From NCBI GenBank assembly GCA_002095305.1, contig MIEI01000049.1, forward strand, positions 1 to 36,135: DNA of 36,135 bases, written 5' to 3'. Under the pieces are notes generated by a model. It did no database searches. It was not told the DNA's origin and was given only the letters and a program-made list of their open reading frames with translations. Positions 1 to 9,324 of the stretch are shown here, piece by piece; positions within the stretch are counted from its first letter, which is position 1; every line of letters starts with the position of its first letter. The position numbers were made by a program, and so were the translations under genes. Source of the stretch: Pantoea brenneri (GTDB taxonomy: Bacteria > Pseudomonadota > Gammaproteobacteria > Enterobacterales > Enterobacteriaceae).

Positions 1-324
1 CCCAGGCGTCGGCGCTGCAGGCGTCCCTCGGCCAGGTCCGGCAGGGCGATGAGTTGCGTCAGCGGTTGCAGCAAAATATTCAGCGCTTCCGGCGCGGCGC
101 GGCCACGCTGCCCTGGCAACTGATGGATTCCGCCAGCGCGATTCAGCCATTAATTGTTGGCGGCAATGCGGAAGCGATGGCGCTCTCAGCCCGGCTGGCG
201 GACGCTGGCTGCTGGGTCAGTGCGATCCGGCCGCCAACCGTCCCGCCAGGCACCGCCCGGCTGCGTATTACCCTGACGGCGGCGCATCAGCCGGACGACA
301 TCGACATTCTGCTGGAGGCGCTGC

Positions 325-341
<17 letters not shown>
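1..341 (+). CDS. bioF: 8-amino-7-oxononanoate synthase, C-terminal end (partial)
   Basis: This is the last ~112 codons of a gene that enters from the left edge; the reading frame starts at base 3 and ends with TGA at 339-341. BioF is the PLP enzyme that condenses pimeloyl-ACP with L-alanine in biotin synthesis. The visible part is the small C-terminal domain (e.g. [22 protein letters not shown] and [22 protein letters not shown]). The catalytic lysine lies outside the window. The identity is supported by the downstream bioC and bioD, in the same order as the E. coli bioBFCD operon. The end overlaps the bioC start by 17 nt, which suggests translational coupling. Confidence 0.93.
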
Positions 342-1748
<1,407 letters not shown>

Positions 1749-1754
1749 CAAACC

Positions 1755-2477
1755 TCAGGCCACCGTCAGCCATTTGTTGACGGTGTGGTCATCCAGCTGC
1801 GCCATTTTGCCCTGCGCCACGTTACGCCCGCGATGCAACAGCAGAAAATAGTCGGCCACGCGGCGTATCAGCGACAGTCGCTGCTCCAGCAGCAGGATGG
1901 TCAGGCCGTAGTCGAGATTCAGGCGGCGAATCAGATTACCCATCTCCTCCTCCAGCCACGGTGACATACCGTCGGTTGGCTCATCCAGAATCAGCAGCTT
2001 AGGCTGTAACACCAGCGCCCGCGCCAGGGCCAGCTGCTGTTGCTGATCGATGGGCAGATCGCCGCTGCGCTGCTGCCGTAACGAATAGAGCGCCGGGAAA
2101 AGGTCAAACACCATTTCGGGGATGGCGCGGTGGCGGTCAGCCTGATTTGCTCCGGCCAGCAGGGCGATCAGCAAATTATCTTCCACGCTCATCTGGGTAA
2201 AAATATGGCGGCCCTGCGGCACGTAGCCAATACCCATCTGCGACCGCTGCTCCGCCGGCTGTAGCAGCAGGTCGGCGGGCGGTGAGCCATCCTCTTTCCA
2301 GGAGATCGATCCGCTGTTAATCGGCAGCCTGCCCATGATGCAGTTCACCAGGGTGGTTTTCCCCATCCCGGGCCGGCCGAGAACGCCGGTGCAGGTGCCA
2401 GGCGACAGATCGAGATCGACATCCCACAGAATATGATTTTGACCGTAAAATTGATTTACCGAACGTAAACTCAGCAT
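1755..2477 (-). CDS. orphan ABC transporter ATPase, UrtE/LivF-like, with altered signature motif
   Basis: This is a 240-aa ABC ATPase of the branched-chain amino acid/urea uptake type (LivF/UrtE). Visible parts are Walker A GRPGMGKTT (~37-45), Q-loop GYVPQGRHIF, Walker B LLILDEPTDG, and the LLLEQ switch, where glutamine replaces histidine as is usual in this subfamily. It also has a UrtE-like C-terminal end. The ABC signature is abnormal: where relatives read DLSGGQQQQLA this protein reads DLPIDQQQQLA, so the serine and glycines that contact ATP across the dimer are lost. No permease, solute-binding protein or urease gene lies in the window. It may be a decaying relic or a protein with a non-transport role. 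E. coli has no gene here. Similarity to UrtE is by recognition; function is uncertain. Confidence 0.82.
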   Translation of the reverse strand: MLSLRSVNQFYGQNHILWDVDLDLSPGTCTGVLGRPGMGKTTLVNCIMGRLPINSGSISWKEDGSPPADLLLQPAEQRSQMGIGYVPQGRHIFTQMSVEDNLLIALLAGANQADRHRAIPEMVFDLFPALYSLRQQRSGDLPIDQQQQLALARALVLQPKLLILDEPTDGMSPWLEEEMGNLIRRLNLDYGLTILLLEQRLSLIRRVADYFLLLHRGRNVAQGKMAQLDDHTVNKWLTVA

Positions 2478-2924
2478 CTGACACTCTCCTTCCCGATCAT
2501 TAGCCTGAATGCTTCCGCTCTGTGTCGTCTGGCAAACAAGTTATCAGCAATGGCACGCTCACCATTGCAGTACAGTGCGCGCGTTGCGCGTTGACGCCAC
2601 GGATTCTTGCAATTCCCAGGCCAGATTCCGCAGCAACCATTTTTCAGCCAGCAGCGCGGGTCTGTGGCGCTAAAAGATGAGCAATGCTTATCAATTTCTG
2701 CCGGTGATAACATTACTGCACTTTTGCAGTGCCAGCGGGCGGCGTTTCTGGTGCAGACGTACAATGATGAGGCAGCGATTCTGATTAGGAATGGGCAACA
2801 GATGCGGCAAAGACGCGGGTTAAAGAAGGCAACCGGTAAAAAAAGCAGAACAATGGGTCAGCCACGGCAGCTAAAATTAGCGGAAAAAAAATTATTTTTA
2901 GCGAAACCGAGCGGCAGGGAAAAA

Positions 2925-2982
2925 TTATACACAGCCGATGGCGGCGGGGCTGCCATCACTTATCCACCATTCCTGTGGATAA
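2925..2982. other. DnaA-box cluster, probable DARS1 (DnaA-reactivating sequence)
   Basis: Three DnaA-type boxes lie within 58 bp: TTATACACA at 2925-2933 (plus, perfect match to TTATNCACA), TTATCCACC at 2960-2968 (plus, one mismatch), and TTATCCACA at 2974-2982 (minus, perfect). In E. coli, DARS1 lies in the bioD-uvrB interval and exchanges ADP-DnaA for ATP-DnaA through a core of three DnaA boxes. Position and box number match, so I infer the same role. Spacing against the E. coli core could not be compared here. Confidence 0.75.
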
Positions 2983-3200
2983 CCTTGTGCATTAGGTAAT
3001 GAAAACAGGTTGGAAGCGAGGAAATACGCGGCCTGGTTACATAATGTCGAGAATCTGGGCTTTTGGGCATAAACCAGTAAAATCAATTGGTTATTAAAAA
3101 ACAAGCCTGCGAATTATCTGTCAGTTCATCGAACTGTAATTTTGTGACGGTCTATTGACAAATGTTAAATCCGATCTCCGCCTGGGGATAACCTTGCGCA
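2974..3200 (+). repeat. imperfect 18-bp direct repeat flanking the DARS1-uvrB interval
   Basis: The segment at 2974-2991 (TGTGGATAACCTTGTGCA) recurs at 3183-3200 (TGGGGATAACCTTGCGCA) with 16 of 18 identical bases. The first copy contains a perfect DnaA box on the minus strand; the second has a box with one mismatch (3183-3191). The second copy lies ~75 bp upstream of the uvrB LexA box, so it could be an extra DnaA contact near the promoter. This is inference from sequence only. Confidence 0.5.
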
Positions 3201-3274
3201 ACAACCTGCGCGATAAAGCAAGCGGCAATCGACGGCGAAAAAGTATCCCGACAGTGGCGATTACTCTGCCTTAA

Positions 3275-3294
3275 TACTGTTTTTATATCCAGTA
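3275..3294 (+). promoter_or_regulatory. LexA (SOS) box of uvrB
   Basis: The 20-mer TACTGTTTTTATATCCAGTA keeps the CTG-N10-CAG core (CTG 3277-3279, CAG 3290-3292) and is very close to the consensus TACTGTATATATATACAGTA. It sits 77 bp upstream of the uvrB ATG, as the LexA box does in E. coli. uvrB is therefore expected to be induced by DNA damage. Confidence 0.9.
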
Positions 3295-3301
3295 TTATTT
3301 T

Positions 3302-3330
3302 CTGGCAAAATCACCATAGCAGAGTAAAAT
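3302..3330 (+). promoter_or_regulatory. uvrB promoter (P1-like)
   Basis: A -35 element CTGGCA (3302-3307) is followed after 17 bp by a -10 element TAAAAT (3325-3330). The arrangement and surrounding sequence resemble the E. coli uvrB P1 promoter. TATTAT at 3293-3298, overlapping the LexA box, could be the -10 of a second, LexA-blocked promoter, but its -35 is poor. Confidence 0.65.
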
Positions 3331-3370
3331 AGTGGCCTGCCCGCCGACTTCTTCAGCAGGAACTGCATTC

Positions 3371-5392
3371 ATGAGTAAAGCCTTTAAATTGAATTCCGCT
3401 TTCAAACCTTCTGGCGATCAGCCAGAGGCGATTCGTCGTCTGGAGGAGGGGCTGGAAGATGGACTGGCCCACCAGACCTTATTAGGCGTAACCGGCTCGG
3501 GGAAAACCTTCACCGTCGCCAACGTGATTGCCGATCTCAACCGTCCAACCATGGTACTGGCGCCCAACAAAACGCTGGCGGCGCAGTTGTACGGTGAAAT
3601 GAAGGAGTTCTTCCCGGATAACGCGGTTGAGTTTTTCGTCTCTTACTACGACTACTACCAGCCGGAAGCCTATGTGCCGAGTTCCGACACCTTTATCGAA
3701 AAGGACGCCTCGGTTAACGAACACATTGAGCAGATGCGTTTGTCGGCGACCAAAGCGCTGCTGGAGCGGCGTGACGTGATTGTGGTCGCCTCGGTCTCGG
3801 CGATCTACGGTCTGGGCGATCCCGATCTCTACCTGAAAATGATGCTGCACCTGACCCGCGGCATGATTATCGACCAGCGCAGCATTCTGCGCCGTCTGTC
3901 AGAGCTGCAGTACACCCGCAACGATCAGGCGTTCCAGCGCGGTACGTTCCGGGTGCGCGGCGAAGTGATCGACATCTTCCCAGCCGAATCGGACGATATC
4001 GCCCTGCGCGTTGAGCTGTTCGACGAAGAGGTAGAGCGCCTGTCGCTGTTTGACCCGCTCACCGGCCAGATCGATTCGGTAGTGCCGCGTTTCACCATCT
4101 ACCCGAAAACGCACTACGTGACGCCGCGTGAGCGCATTCTGCAGGCGATGGAAGATATCAAGGTGGAACTGGCGGATCGCCGCAGGGTACTGCTGGAAAA
4201 TAATAAGCTGCTGGAAGAGCAGCGTATTACCCAGCGTACTCAGTTCGATCTGGAGATGATGGGCGAGCTGGGCTACTGCTCCGGCATCGAAAACTATTCG
4301 CGCTATCTTTCCGGGCGCGGACCGGGTGAAGCGCCACCGACGCTGTTTGACTATCTGCCAGCCGATGGCTTGCTGGTGGTCGACGAATCGCACGTCACCA
4401 TCCCGCAGATTGGCGGGATGTATAAAGGCGACCGGGCGCGTAAAGAGACGCTGGTAGAGTACGGTTTCCGTTTGCCGTCGGCACTGGATAACCGTCCGAT
4501 GAAGTTTGAAGAGTTTGAGGCGCTGGCGCCCCAGACTATCTACGTGTCAGCCACGCCGGGTAAATATGAGCTGGAAAAATCGGGCAGCGAAGTGATCGAC
4601 CAGGTGGTGCGTCCTACCGGTCTGCTCGACCCGATCCTCGAAGTGCGTCCGGTGGCGACCCAGGTCGACGATCTGCTGTCGGAAATCCGTCAGCGGGTGG
4701 CGATCAACGAACGTGTGCTGGTGACGGTGCTGACCAAGCGTATGGCGGAAGATCTGACCGAATATCTGGAAGAGCACGGTGAGAAGGTGCGTTACCTGCA
4801 CTCCGATATTGATACCGTTGAACGCATGGAAATTATCCGCGATTTACGTCTGGGTGAGTTTGATGTGCTGGTGGGCATTAACTTACTGCGTGAGGGGCTG
4901 GATATGCCGGAAGTATCGCTGGTGGCCATTCTGGACGCGGATAAAGAGGGTTTCCTGCGTTCCGAACGCTCACTGATTCAGACCATCGGTCGTGCGGCGC
5001 GTAACATTAACGGCAAGGCAATTCTCTACGGCGATAAAATTACCCCGTCGATGGCGCGGGCGATTGAAGAGACTGAACGCCGCCGCGAGAAGCAGCAGCA
5101 GTACAATGAAGAGAACGGCATTGTGCCGCAGGGCCTGAATAAGAAAATTACCGATATTCTGGAACTGGGCAACAACGTGGTGAAAACCCGTGGCAAAGCC
5201 AAACCGGCACGTCGCGGCGCGGCCGAAGCTGAAGCGGATTACCTGGCGCTGTCGCCGCAGGCCCTGCAGAAAAAGATCCACGAGCTGGAAGGGCAGATGC
5301 AGCAGCATGCGCAGAACCTGGAGTTCGAACAGGCGGCCAGCGTGCGCGATCAGCTGCATGAGCTGCGCACGCTGTTTATTGCCACCTCGTAA
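3371..5392 (+). CDS. uvrB: UvrABC excinuclease subunit B
   Basis: UvrB is the damage-verifying helicase-like subunit of nucleotide excision repair; it is loaded by UvrA and recruits UvrC. The protein is 673 aa, as in E. coli. Visible parts are Walker A GVTGSGKT (39-46), the beta-hairpin [17 protein letters not shown] (~92-108) that clamps DNA, the Walker B box VVDESH, helicase motif VI region QTIGRAARN, and a C-terminal UVR domain (~630-668). A longer frame opens with GTG at 3332, but the ATG at 3371 fits the family N terminus ([13 protein letters not shown]) and has AGGAA (3358-3362) 8 nt upstream. The stop lies 1 nt from the stop of the converging ybhK. Confidence 0.98.
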   Translation: MSKAFKLNSAFKPSGDQPEAIRRLEEGLEDGLAHQTLLGVTGSGKTFTVANVIADLNRPTMVLAPNKTLAAQLYGEMKEFFPDNAVEFFVSYYDYYQPEAYVPSSDTFIEKDASVNEHIEQMRLSATKALLERRDVIVVASVSAIYGLGDPDLYLKMMLHLTRGMIIDQRSILRRLSELQYTRNDQAFQRGTFRVRGEVIDIFPAESDDIALRVELFDEEVERLSLFDPLTGQIDSVVPRFTIYPKTHYVTPRERILQAMEDIKVELADRRRVLLENNKLLEEQRITQRTQFDLEMMGELGYCSGIENYSRYLSGRGPGEAPPTLFDYLPADGLLVVDESHVTIPQIGGMYKGDRARKETLVEYGFRLPSALDNRPMKFEEFEALAPQTIYVSATPGKYELEKSGSEVIDQVVRPTGLLDPILEVRPVATQVDDLLSEIRQRVAINERVLVTVLTKRMAEDLTEYLEEHGEKVRYLHSDIDTVERMEIIRDLRLGEFDVLVGINLLREGLDMPEVSLVAILDADKEGFLRSERSLIQTIGRAARNINGKAILYGDKITPSMARAIEETERRREKQQQYNEENGIVPQGLNKKITDILELGNNVVKTRGKAKPARRGAAEAEADYLALSPQALQKKIHELEGQMQQHAQNLEFEQAASVRDQLHELRTLFIATS

Positions 5393-5393
5393 C

Positions 5394-6299
5394 TCAGCTA
5401 AAGCCCTGAATGGCGTGTTCCAGCGCGACCCGCAGCAGCTGGCGGTCGTGACGATATTTGATATCGGCGGCCTCCAGCGGCTCACGCACAATCAGCCGGT
5501 TATCGACCTGGCTGATGTCGGCGGAGGGACTGACCACAATCGCGTCAATCACCCGTTTGCCAATGTAGCGCTCCATCATTGCCAGTTTATCGGCGACCGT
5601 CAGGCTGGCTGCTGCCGGGCTGAGTTCGCGACCCAGATTGCCGATAAAGACCATGGTGGCGGGCGTCCGACGCAGCGCCTGCGCCATCTCCTCCATCAGC
5701 AGAATCGGCATCAGGCTGGTGTAAAAACTGCCTGGCCCGATCAGGATTAAATCCGCTTCGCCAATTGCATCCAGCGCTTCCCGCGTCGGCTGGACGTTGG
5801 GATGCAACATCATCTCCTGCGGCGGCTGCTTCATCTCATCAATTGCAGTTTCACCGTAGACCATATTGCCTTCCACATCGAGCGCCACCAGATCCACCGG
5901 TTGCTCCGACATCGGAATCAAAAAGGCATCGACCTTCAGCAGGTTACGAATGATGTTGATCGCTTCCAGCGGACGCACGCTCAGGTGATCGAGCGCTTTC
6001 AGCATCAGGTTGCCGAGGTTGTGTCCGGCCAGCTCCCCGTTACCGGCAAAGCGATACTCAAACATCGCTGAGGCCACGCTCGGTTCGGCGATCAGCTGGT
6101 TGAGACAGTTGCGCATATCGCCCCAGGCGATGCCGCCTTCTGAGCGGCGAATGCGGCCGGTTGAACCGCCGTTATCGGTGGTGGTTACAATGCCGGTAAG
6201 GCGTGAGCCGAGCGGCGACAGGGCAGACATCACGCGGCCTAAGCCATGTCCGCCACCCAGGGCCACCACGCGATCGAGATCGGCCAGTGTGCGATTCAT
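5394..6299 (-). CDS. ybhK: YvcK/CofD-fold family protein YbhK
   Basis: This 301-aa protein is the YvcK-family member found next to moaA in enterobacteria. In Bacillus, YvcK is needed for growth on gluconeogenic carbon sources and for cell shape, and it binds UDP-sugars; the E. coli YbhK role is not settled. Motifs are [13 protein letters not shown] near the N terminus, [24 protein letters not shown] and [16 protein letters not shown] longer frame reaches 6368, but the ATG at 6299 matches the family start ([11 protein letters not shown]) and has AAGGAG 6 nt before it. It is read away from moaA and its stop is 1 nt from the uvrB stop. Confidence 0.93.
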   Translation of the reverse strand: MNRTLADLDRVVALGGGHGLGRVMSALSPLGSRLTGIVTTTDNGGSTGRIRRSEGGIAWGDMRNCLNQLIAEPSVASAMFEYRFAGNGELAGHNLGNLMLKALDHLSVRPLEAINIIRNLLKVDAFLIPMSEQPVDLVALDVEGNMVYGETAIDEMKQPPQEMMLHPNVQPTREALDAIGEADLILIGPGSFYTSLMPILLMEEMAQALRRTPATMVFIGNLGRELSPAAASLTVADKLAMMERYIGKRVIDAIVVSPSADISQVDNRLIVREPLEAADIKYRHDRQLLRVALEHAIQGFS

Positions 6300-6417
6300 A
6301 CTTCTCCTTAACATCGTCTCGCGTGACGTCGCTCTAAACGCTAAACCCGCGCGGATGACTTGCGTCAAAATCTGAAGCGCATTTTAACGTATCCTGTCGC
6401 TAAAATGCGGTGAAAAT

Positions 6418-6443
6418 TCGATATGTATCAGAATATATAGCGA
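6418..6443. promoter_or_regulatory. ModE-type operator upstream of moaA
   Basis: Read on the minus strand the site is TCGCTATATA, six bases, TACATATCGA. This matches the published ModE pattern TCGCTATATA-N6/7-TACATAACGAT almost base for base. The arms (6417-6428 and 6433-6444) are inverted repeats agreeing at 10 of 12 positions. ModE-molybdate activates moaA in E. coli, so this site, about 70 bp upstream of the probable -10, is likely an activator site. The pattern is quoted from memory. Confidence 0.75.
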
Positions 6444-6514
6444 AAACAGCGAATGGAAGAGTCGCGGAAATCGCGCTACCATCTTGATTAACCGCGCTGA
6501 TCAACGGATCAGCG

Positions 6515-6624
6515 TACACTCTAGCCTGATTGCCTACGTCTGCGGATAGGGGAGTCAGGCCGTAGCCATTGAGCTACCAGGGTGCAGAAAGAAATGACTG
6601 CATCTCCCAATCTGGAAAGGTGTT
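6515..6624 (+). ncRNA. molybdenum-cofactor (MOCO) riboswitch, moaA leader
   Basis: The moaA leader strongly resembles the E. coli MOCO RNA. It opens with CTCTAGCCT (6519-6527), contains CTACCAGGG (6574-6582), a hairpin of GGTGCAG and CTGCATC around the conserved AAAGAAATGA (~6581-6604), and the conserved 3' part CTCCC..ATCTGGAAAGGTGT (6603-6624), which holds the ribosome-binding site. TACACT at 6515-6520 may be the -10 element, which would put the transcript start a few bases inside the listed span. The RNA is believed to sense Moco and shut off moaA translation. The variable middle stem is somewhat shorter than in E. coli. Confidence 0.85.
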
Positions 6625-6627
6625 CTG

Positions 6628-7614
6628 GTGTCACAATTTACTGATGCATACGCGCGTAAGTTCTATTACCTGCGCCTGTCGGTCACGGATGTGTGTAACT
6701 TCCGCTGTACCTACTGTCTGCCCGATGGCTACAAGCCGCACGGCATTCGCAACAAAAGCTTTCTCTCTCTGGATGAAATCCGTCGTGTCACGCGGGCTTT
6801 CGCCGCAGCGGGCACGGAAAAAGTGCGGCTGACCGGCGGTGAGCCATCGCTGCGCCGCGATTTTACCGACATCATCGCGGCGGTGCGTGAGAACCCCTCG
6901 GTGCGCCATATCGCCGTCACCACCAACGGTTACCGGCTGGCTCGCGACGTGAAGCAGTGGCGCGAGGCGGGATTAACCGCGCTCAACGTCAGCGTTGATA
7001 GCCTCGATGCCCGTCAGTTCCACGCCATTACCGGTCAGGATAAATTCCATCAGGTGATGGCGGGCATCGACGCTGCCTTTGACGCCGGATTTCAGCAGGT
7101 GAAAGTCAACAGCGTGCTGATGCGCGATCTCAATAGCCGTAATCTGGCGACCTTCCTCGACTGGATCCGTACCCGACCGATTCAGCTGCGCTTCATCGAA
7201 CTGATGGAAACCGGTGACGGCGGAACGCTGTTTCGCCAGCAGCACGTCTCCGGCACGGTGATCCGTGACCAGCTGATTGCGCAGGGCTGGCAGCGGCGGG
7301 AGAGCGGCCGCAGCGACGGTCCGGCCCAGGTGTTTTACCATCCCGATTATGTCGGTGAGATCGGCCTGATAATGCCCTATGCCAAAGATTTTTGTGCCAG
7401 CTGCAACCGTCTGCGCGTCTCGGCGCAGGGCAATCTGCATCTCTGCCTGTTTGGCGACGGTGGCGTACCGCTGCGGGATCTGCTGGCCTCTGACGATCAG
7501 CAAGCGGAACTGCAGGCGCGCATTGCCAGTAGCCTCGGGCAGAAAAAGCAGACCCATTTTCTGCATCAGGGCAACACCGGTATCACGCAAAATCTTTCTT
7601 ACATTGGCGGTTAA
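6628..7614 (+). CDS. moaA: GTP 3',8-cyclase MoaA
   Basis: MoaA is the radical-SAM enzyme that turns GTP into 3',8-cyclo-GTP, the first step of molybdopterin synthesis, together with MoaC. It is 328 aa. The SAM cluster motif is C23-x3-C27-x2-C30, the second iron-sulfur cluster lies in [21 protein letters not shown], and the protein ends in the characteristic GG. The start is GTG at 6628, immediately after the conserved riboswitch segment AAAGGTGT; E. coli uses ATG at the equivalent place. It is the first gene of moaABCDE. Expression should respond to ModE and to the leader RNA. Confidence 0.97.
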   Translation: MSQFTDAYARKFYYLRLSVTDVCNFRCTYCLPDGYKPHGIRNKSFLSLDEIRRVTRAFAAAGTEKVRLTGGEPSLRRDFTDIIAAVRENPSVRHIAVTTNGYRLARDVKQWREAGLTALNVSVDSLDARQFHAITGQDKFHQVMAGIDAAFDAGFQQVKVNSVLMRDLNSRNLATFLDWIRTRPIQLRFIELMETGDGGTLFRQQHVSGTVIRDQLIAQGWQRRESGRSDGPAQVFYHPDYVGEIGLIMPYAKDFCASCNRLRVSAQGNLHLCLFGDGGVPLRDLLASDDQQAELQARIASSLGQKKQTHFLHQGNTGITQNLSYIGG

Positions 7615-7628
7615 TTTCAGGAGGCGTT

Positions 7629-8144
7629 ATGGGCAAACCAGTCAGCGAATTTCAGGCGTTACAGATTGCGGTAATGACCGTGTCAGATCGCCGCGATGCC
7701 AGCGAGGATAGCTCCGGCGACTATCTGCGCGGTGCCGCCCTTGAGGCGGGGCACGAGGTGGTTGATCACGCCATCGTGCCGGATAATCTCTATCGCATTC
7801 GCGCCACCGTATCGCGCTGGATCGCCAGTGACGATGTGCAGGTCGTGATCATTAACGGCGGTACCGGATTTAACCTGAAAAACAGCACGCCGGAAGCCCT
7901 GCTGCCGCTGTTTGATCGCGAGATCGCCGGCTTTGGCGAACTGTTCCGGATGATCTCCTATGAGGAGATTGGCGGCTCGACCTTGCAGTCGCGCGCCATC
8001 GCCGGGATGGCGAACCAGACCTTAATTTTTGCGGTGCCGGGCTCCACCAATGCCTGCCGCAGCGCCTGGGAGCGGATTATTGCCGATCAGCTGGATGCGC
8101 GCACCCGTCCCTGCAACTTTGTCTCACATCTGAAGAAACGGTAA
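7629..8144 (+). CDS. moaB: molybdopterin adenylyltransferase-fold protein MoaB
   Basis: MoaB belongs to the MogA/MoeA-N fold. In organisms without MogA it can adenylylate molybdopterin; in E. coli it is dispensable and its exact role is unclear. The protein is 171 aa (E. coli 170). It shows the start [19 protein letters not shown], the INGGTGF nucleotide-binding loop (E. coli TGGTGL), [14 protein letters not shown] and [12 protein letters not shown] strong AGGAGG precedes the ATG, 14 nt after moaA. Confidence 0.95.
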   Translation: MGKPVSEFQALQIAVMTVSDRRDASEDSSGDYLRGAALEAGHEVVDHAIVPDNLYRIRATVSRWIASDDVQVVIINGGTGFNLKNSTPEALLPLFDREIAGFGELFRMISYEEIGGSTLQSRAIAGMANQTLIFAVPGSTNACRSAWERIIADQLDARTRPCNFVSHLKKR

Positions 8145-8146
8145 GT

Positions 8147-8632
8147 ATGTCGCAACTCACACACATTAATGCTGCTGGCGAAGCGCATATGGTGGATGTC
8201 TCCGCCAAAGCGGAAACCGTACGCGAAGCGCGGGCGGAGGTGCTGGTGCTGATGCAGCCTGACACGCTGCAGATGATCATCGAGGGCAGTCACCACAAAG
8301 GCGATGTGTTCGCCACGGCGCGCATTGCCGGTATCCAGGCCGCCAAACGGACCTGGGAACTGATCCCACTCTGCCATCCGCTGATGCTGAGCAAAGTGGA
8401 AGTGAATCTGCTGGCCGAGCCGGAACACAATCGGGTACGCATCACCTCGCTGTGCCGTCTGACCGGCAAAACCGGCGTTGAGATGGAAGCGCTGACGGCG
8501 GCCTCGGTGGCGGCCCTGACCATCTACGACATGTGCAAAGCGGTACAGAAAGATATCGTCATCGACCAGTTGCGCTTAATCAGCAAAAGCGGCGGCAAAA
8601 GCGGTGATTTTCAGGCGGTGTCTGATGATTAA
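8147..8632 (+). CDS. moaC: cyclic pyranopterin monophosphate synthase MoaC
   Basis: MoaC converts 3',8-cyclo-GTP into cyclic pyranopterin monophosphate (precursor Z). It is 161 aa, identical in length to E. coli MoaC. The family motifs [34 protein letters not shown] and KSGGKSGDF are all present, including the conserved lysine near the C terminus ([10 protein letters not shown]). The start is 2 nt after the moaB stop and the end overlaps moaD by 8 nt, which suggests coupled translation. Confidence 0.97.
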   Translation: MSQLTHINAAGEAHMVDVSAKAETVREARAEVLVLMQPDTLQMIIEGSHHKGDVFATARIAGIQAAKRTWELIPLCHPLMLSKVEVNLLAEPEHNRVRITSLCRLTGKTGVEMEALTAASVAALTIYDMCKAVQKDIVIDQLRLISKSGGKSGDFQAVSDD

Positions 8633-8870
8633 GGTGCTGTTTTTTGCCCAGGTACGTGAGCTGGTCGGCAGCGCCTCGCTGGAGATCGCTACCGCCTATC
8701 CGGATGTGGCTGCCCTGCGTGCTGCGCTGGCCGGGCAGGGCGATCGCTGGGCGTTAGCGCTCGAGTCCGGCAAGCTGCTGGCGGCGGTCAATCAGACGCT
8801 GGTGCCGATGAGTCATCCGCTACGCGACGGCGATGAAGTGGCCTTTTTCCCGCCAGTGACCGGAGGCTAA
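8625..8870 (+). CDS. moaD: molybdopterin synthase small (sulfur carrier) subunit MoaD
   Basis: MoaD is the ubiquitin-like sulfur carrier of molybdopterin synthase. It is activated as a C-terminal thiocarboxylate by MoeB and delivers sulfur to precursor Z. The protein is 81 aa and ends in the required VTGG. A longer frame begins at 8604 inside moaC, but the ATG at 8625 gives the usual N terminus [13 protein letters not shown]. It overlaps moaC by 8 nt and ends 1 nt before moaE. Confidence 0.97.
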   Translation: MIKVLFFAQVRELVGSASLEIATAYPDVAALRAALAGQGDRWALALESGKLLAAVNQTLVPMSHPLRDGDEVAFFPPVTGG

Positions 8871-8871
8871 G

Positions 8872-9324
8872 ATGGAGACGCAGATTCGTGTCGGCCCGGC
8901 GCCGTTTGATATGGCTGAAGCTTATCGCTGGCTGGCCGCCTGTGACGAAGATGGCGCAGTGGTGACTTTTACCGGCAAAGTGCGTAACCATAACCTCGGC
9001 GCGCACGTCGCGGCACTGACGCTGGAACACTATCCTGGCATGACCGAAAAAGCATTGCAGGAGATTGTTGATGCCGCCCGCCAGCGCTGGCCGCTGCAGC
9101 GCGTCACGGTGATCCACCGCACCGGCGAACTGTTTCCTGGTGATGAAATTGTGCTGGTGGGCGTCACCAGCGCACACCGCGGCAGCGCATTTTCTGCCGC
9201 GGAGTTCATTATGGATTACCTGAAAACCCGCGCGCCGTTCTGGAAGCGCGAAGCGACCGCCGACGGCGATCGCTGGGTCGATGCCCGCGACAGCGATCGC
9301 CAGGCGGCGCAGCGCTGGGATTAA
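8872..9324 (+). CDS. moaE: molybdopterin synthase catalytic subunit MoaE
   Basis: MoaE is the large subunit of molybdopterin synthase; with thiocarboxylated MoaD it inserts two sulfurs into precursor Z. It is 150 aa, as in E. coli. Conserved features are GAVVTFTGKVRNHN, HRTGEL, the SAHRGSAFSA loop and KTRAPFWKREA, whose two lysines correspond to the active-site lysines of the family. It closes the moa operon. Its TAA overlaps the stop of the convergent OBAP gene by 3 bases (9322-9324 against 9321-9323). Confidence 0.97.
   Translation: METQIRVGPAPFDMAEAYRWLAACDEDGAVVTFTGKVRNHNLGAHVAALTLEHYPGMTEKALQEIVDAARQRWPLQRVTVIHRTGELFPGDEIVLVGVTSAHRGSAFSAAEFIMDYLKTRAPFWKREATADGDRWVDARDSDRQAAQRWD

Larger units (their letters stand above)
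2478..3370. other. non-coding interval between the orphan ATPase and uvrB
   Basis: About 890 bp holds no convincing gene. The left part (2478-2880) shows nothing I recognise. From 2881 it becomes AT-rich (runs of A and T at 2884-2900) and leads into the DnaA-box cluster at 2925-2982. A near-copy of part of that cluster lies at 3183-3200, followed by the uvrB LexA box and promoter. Two open frames here (97 aa minus, 130 aa plus) look spurious because they have no recognisable domains or convincing ribosome-binding sites. Confidence 0.6.

Noticed and set aside
2471..2764. 97-aa open frame on the minus strand upstream of the orphan ATPase
   Set aside because: Overlaps the ATPase start, has no family resemblance and a Cys/Arg-rich composition typical of a chance frame.
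2607..2999. 130-aa open frame on the plus strand between the orphan ATPase and uvrB
   Set aside because: It has no recognisable domain, odd composition and no convincing ribosome-binding site, and it runs through the DnaA-box cluster.
3332..3370. Upstream GTG start extending UvrB by 13 residues
   Set aside because: It starts right at the promoter -10 (3325-3330), so it would barely be in the transcript, and the added residues do not match UvrB.
3899..4393. 164-aa minus-strand frame inside uvrB
   Set aside because: Complement of a well-conserved coding region; such long antisense frames are expected in GC-rich codon usage.
6484..6504. FNR-like half sites TTGAT and ATCAA upstream of moaA
   Set aside because: The gap between the halves is 11 bp, whereas FNR needs 4 bp.
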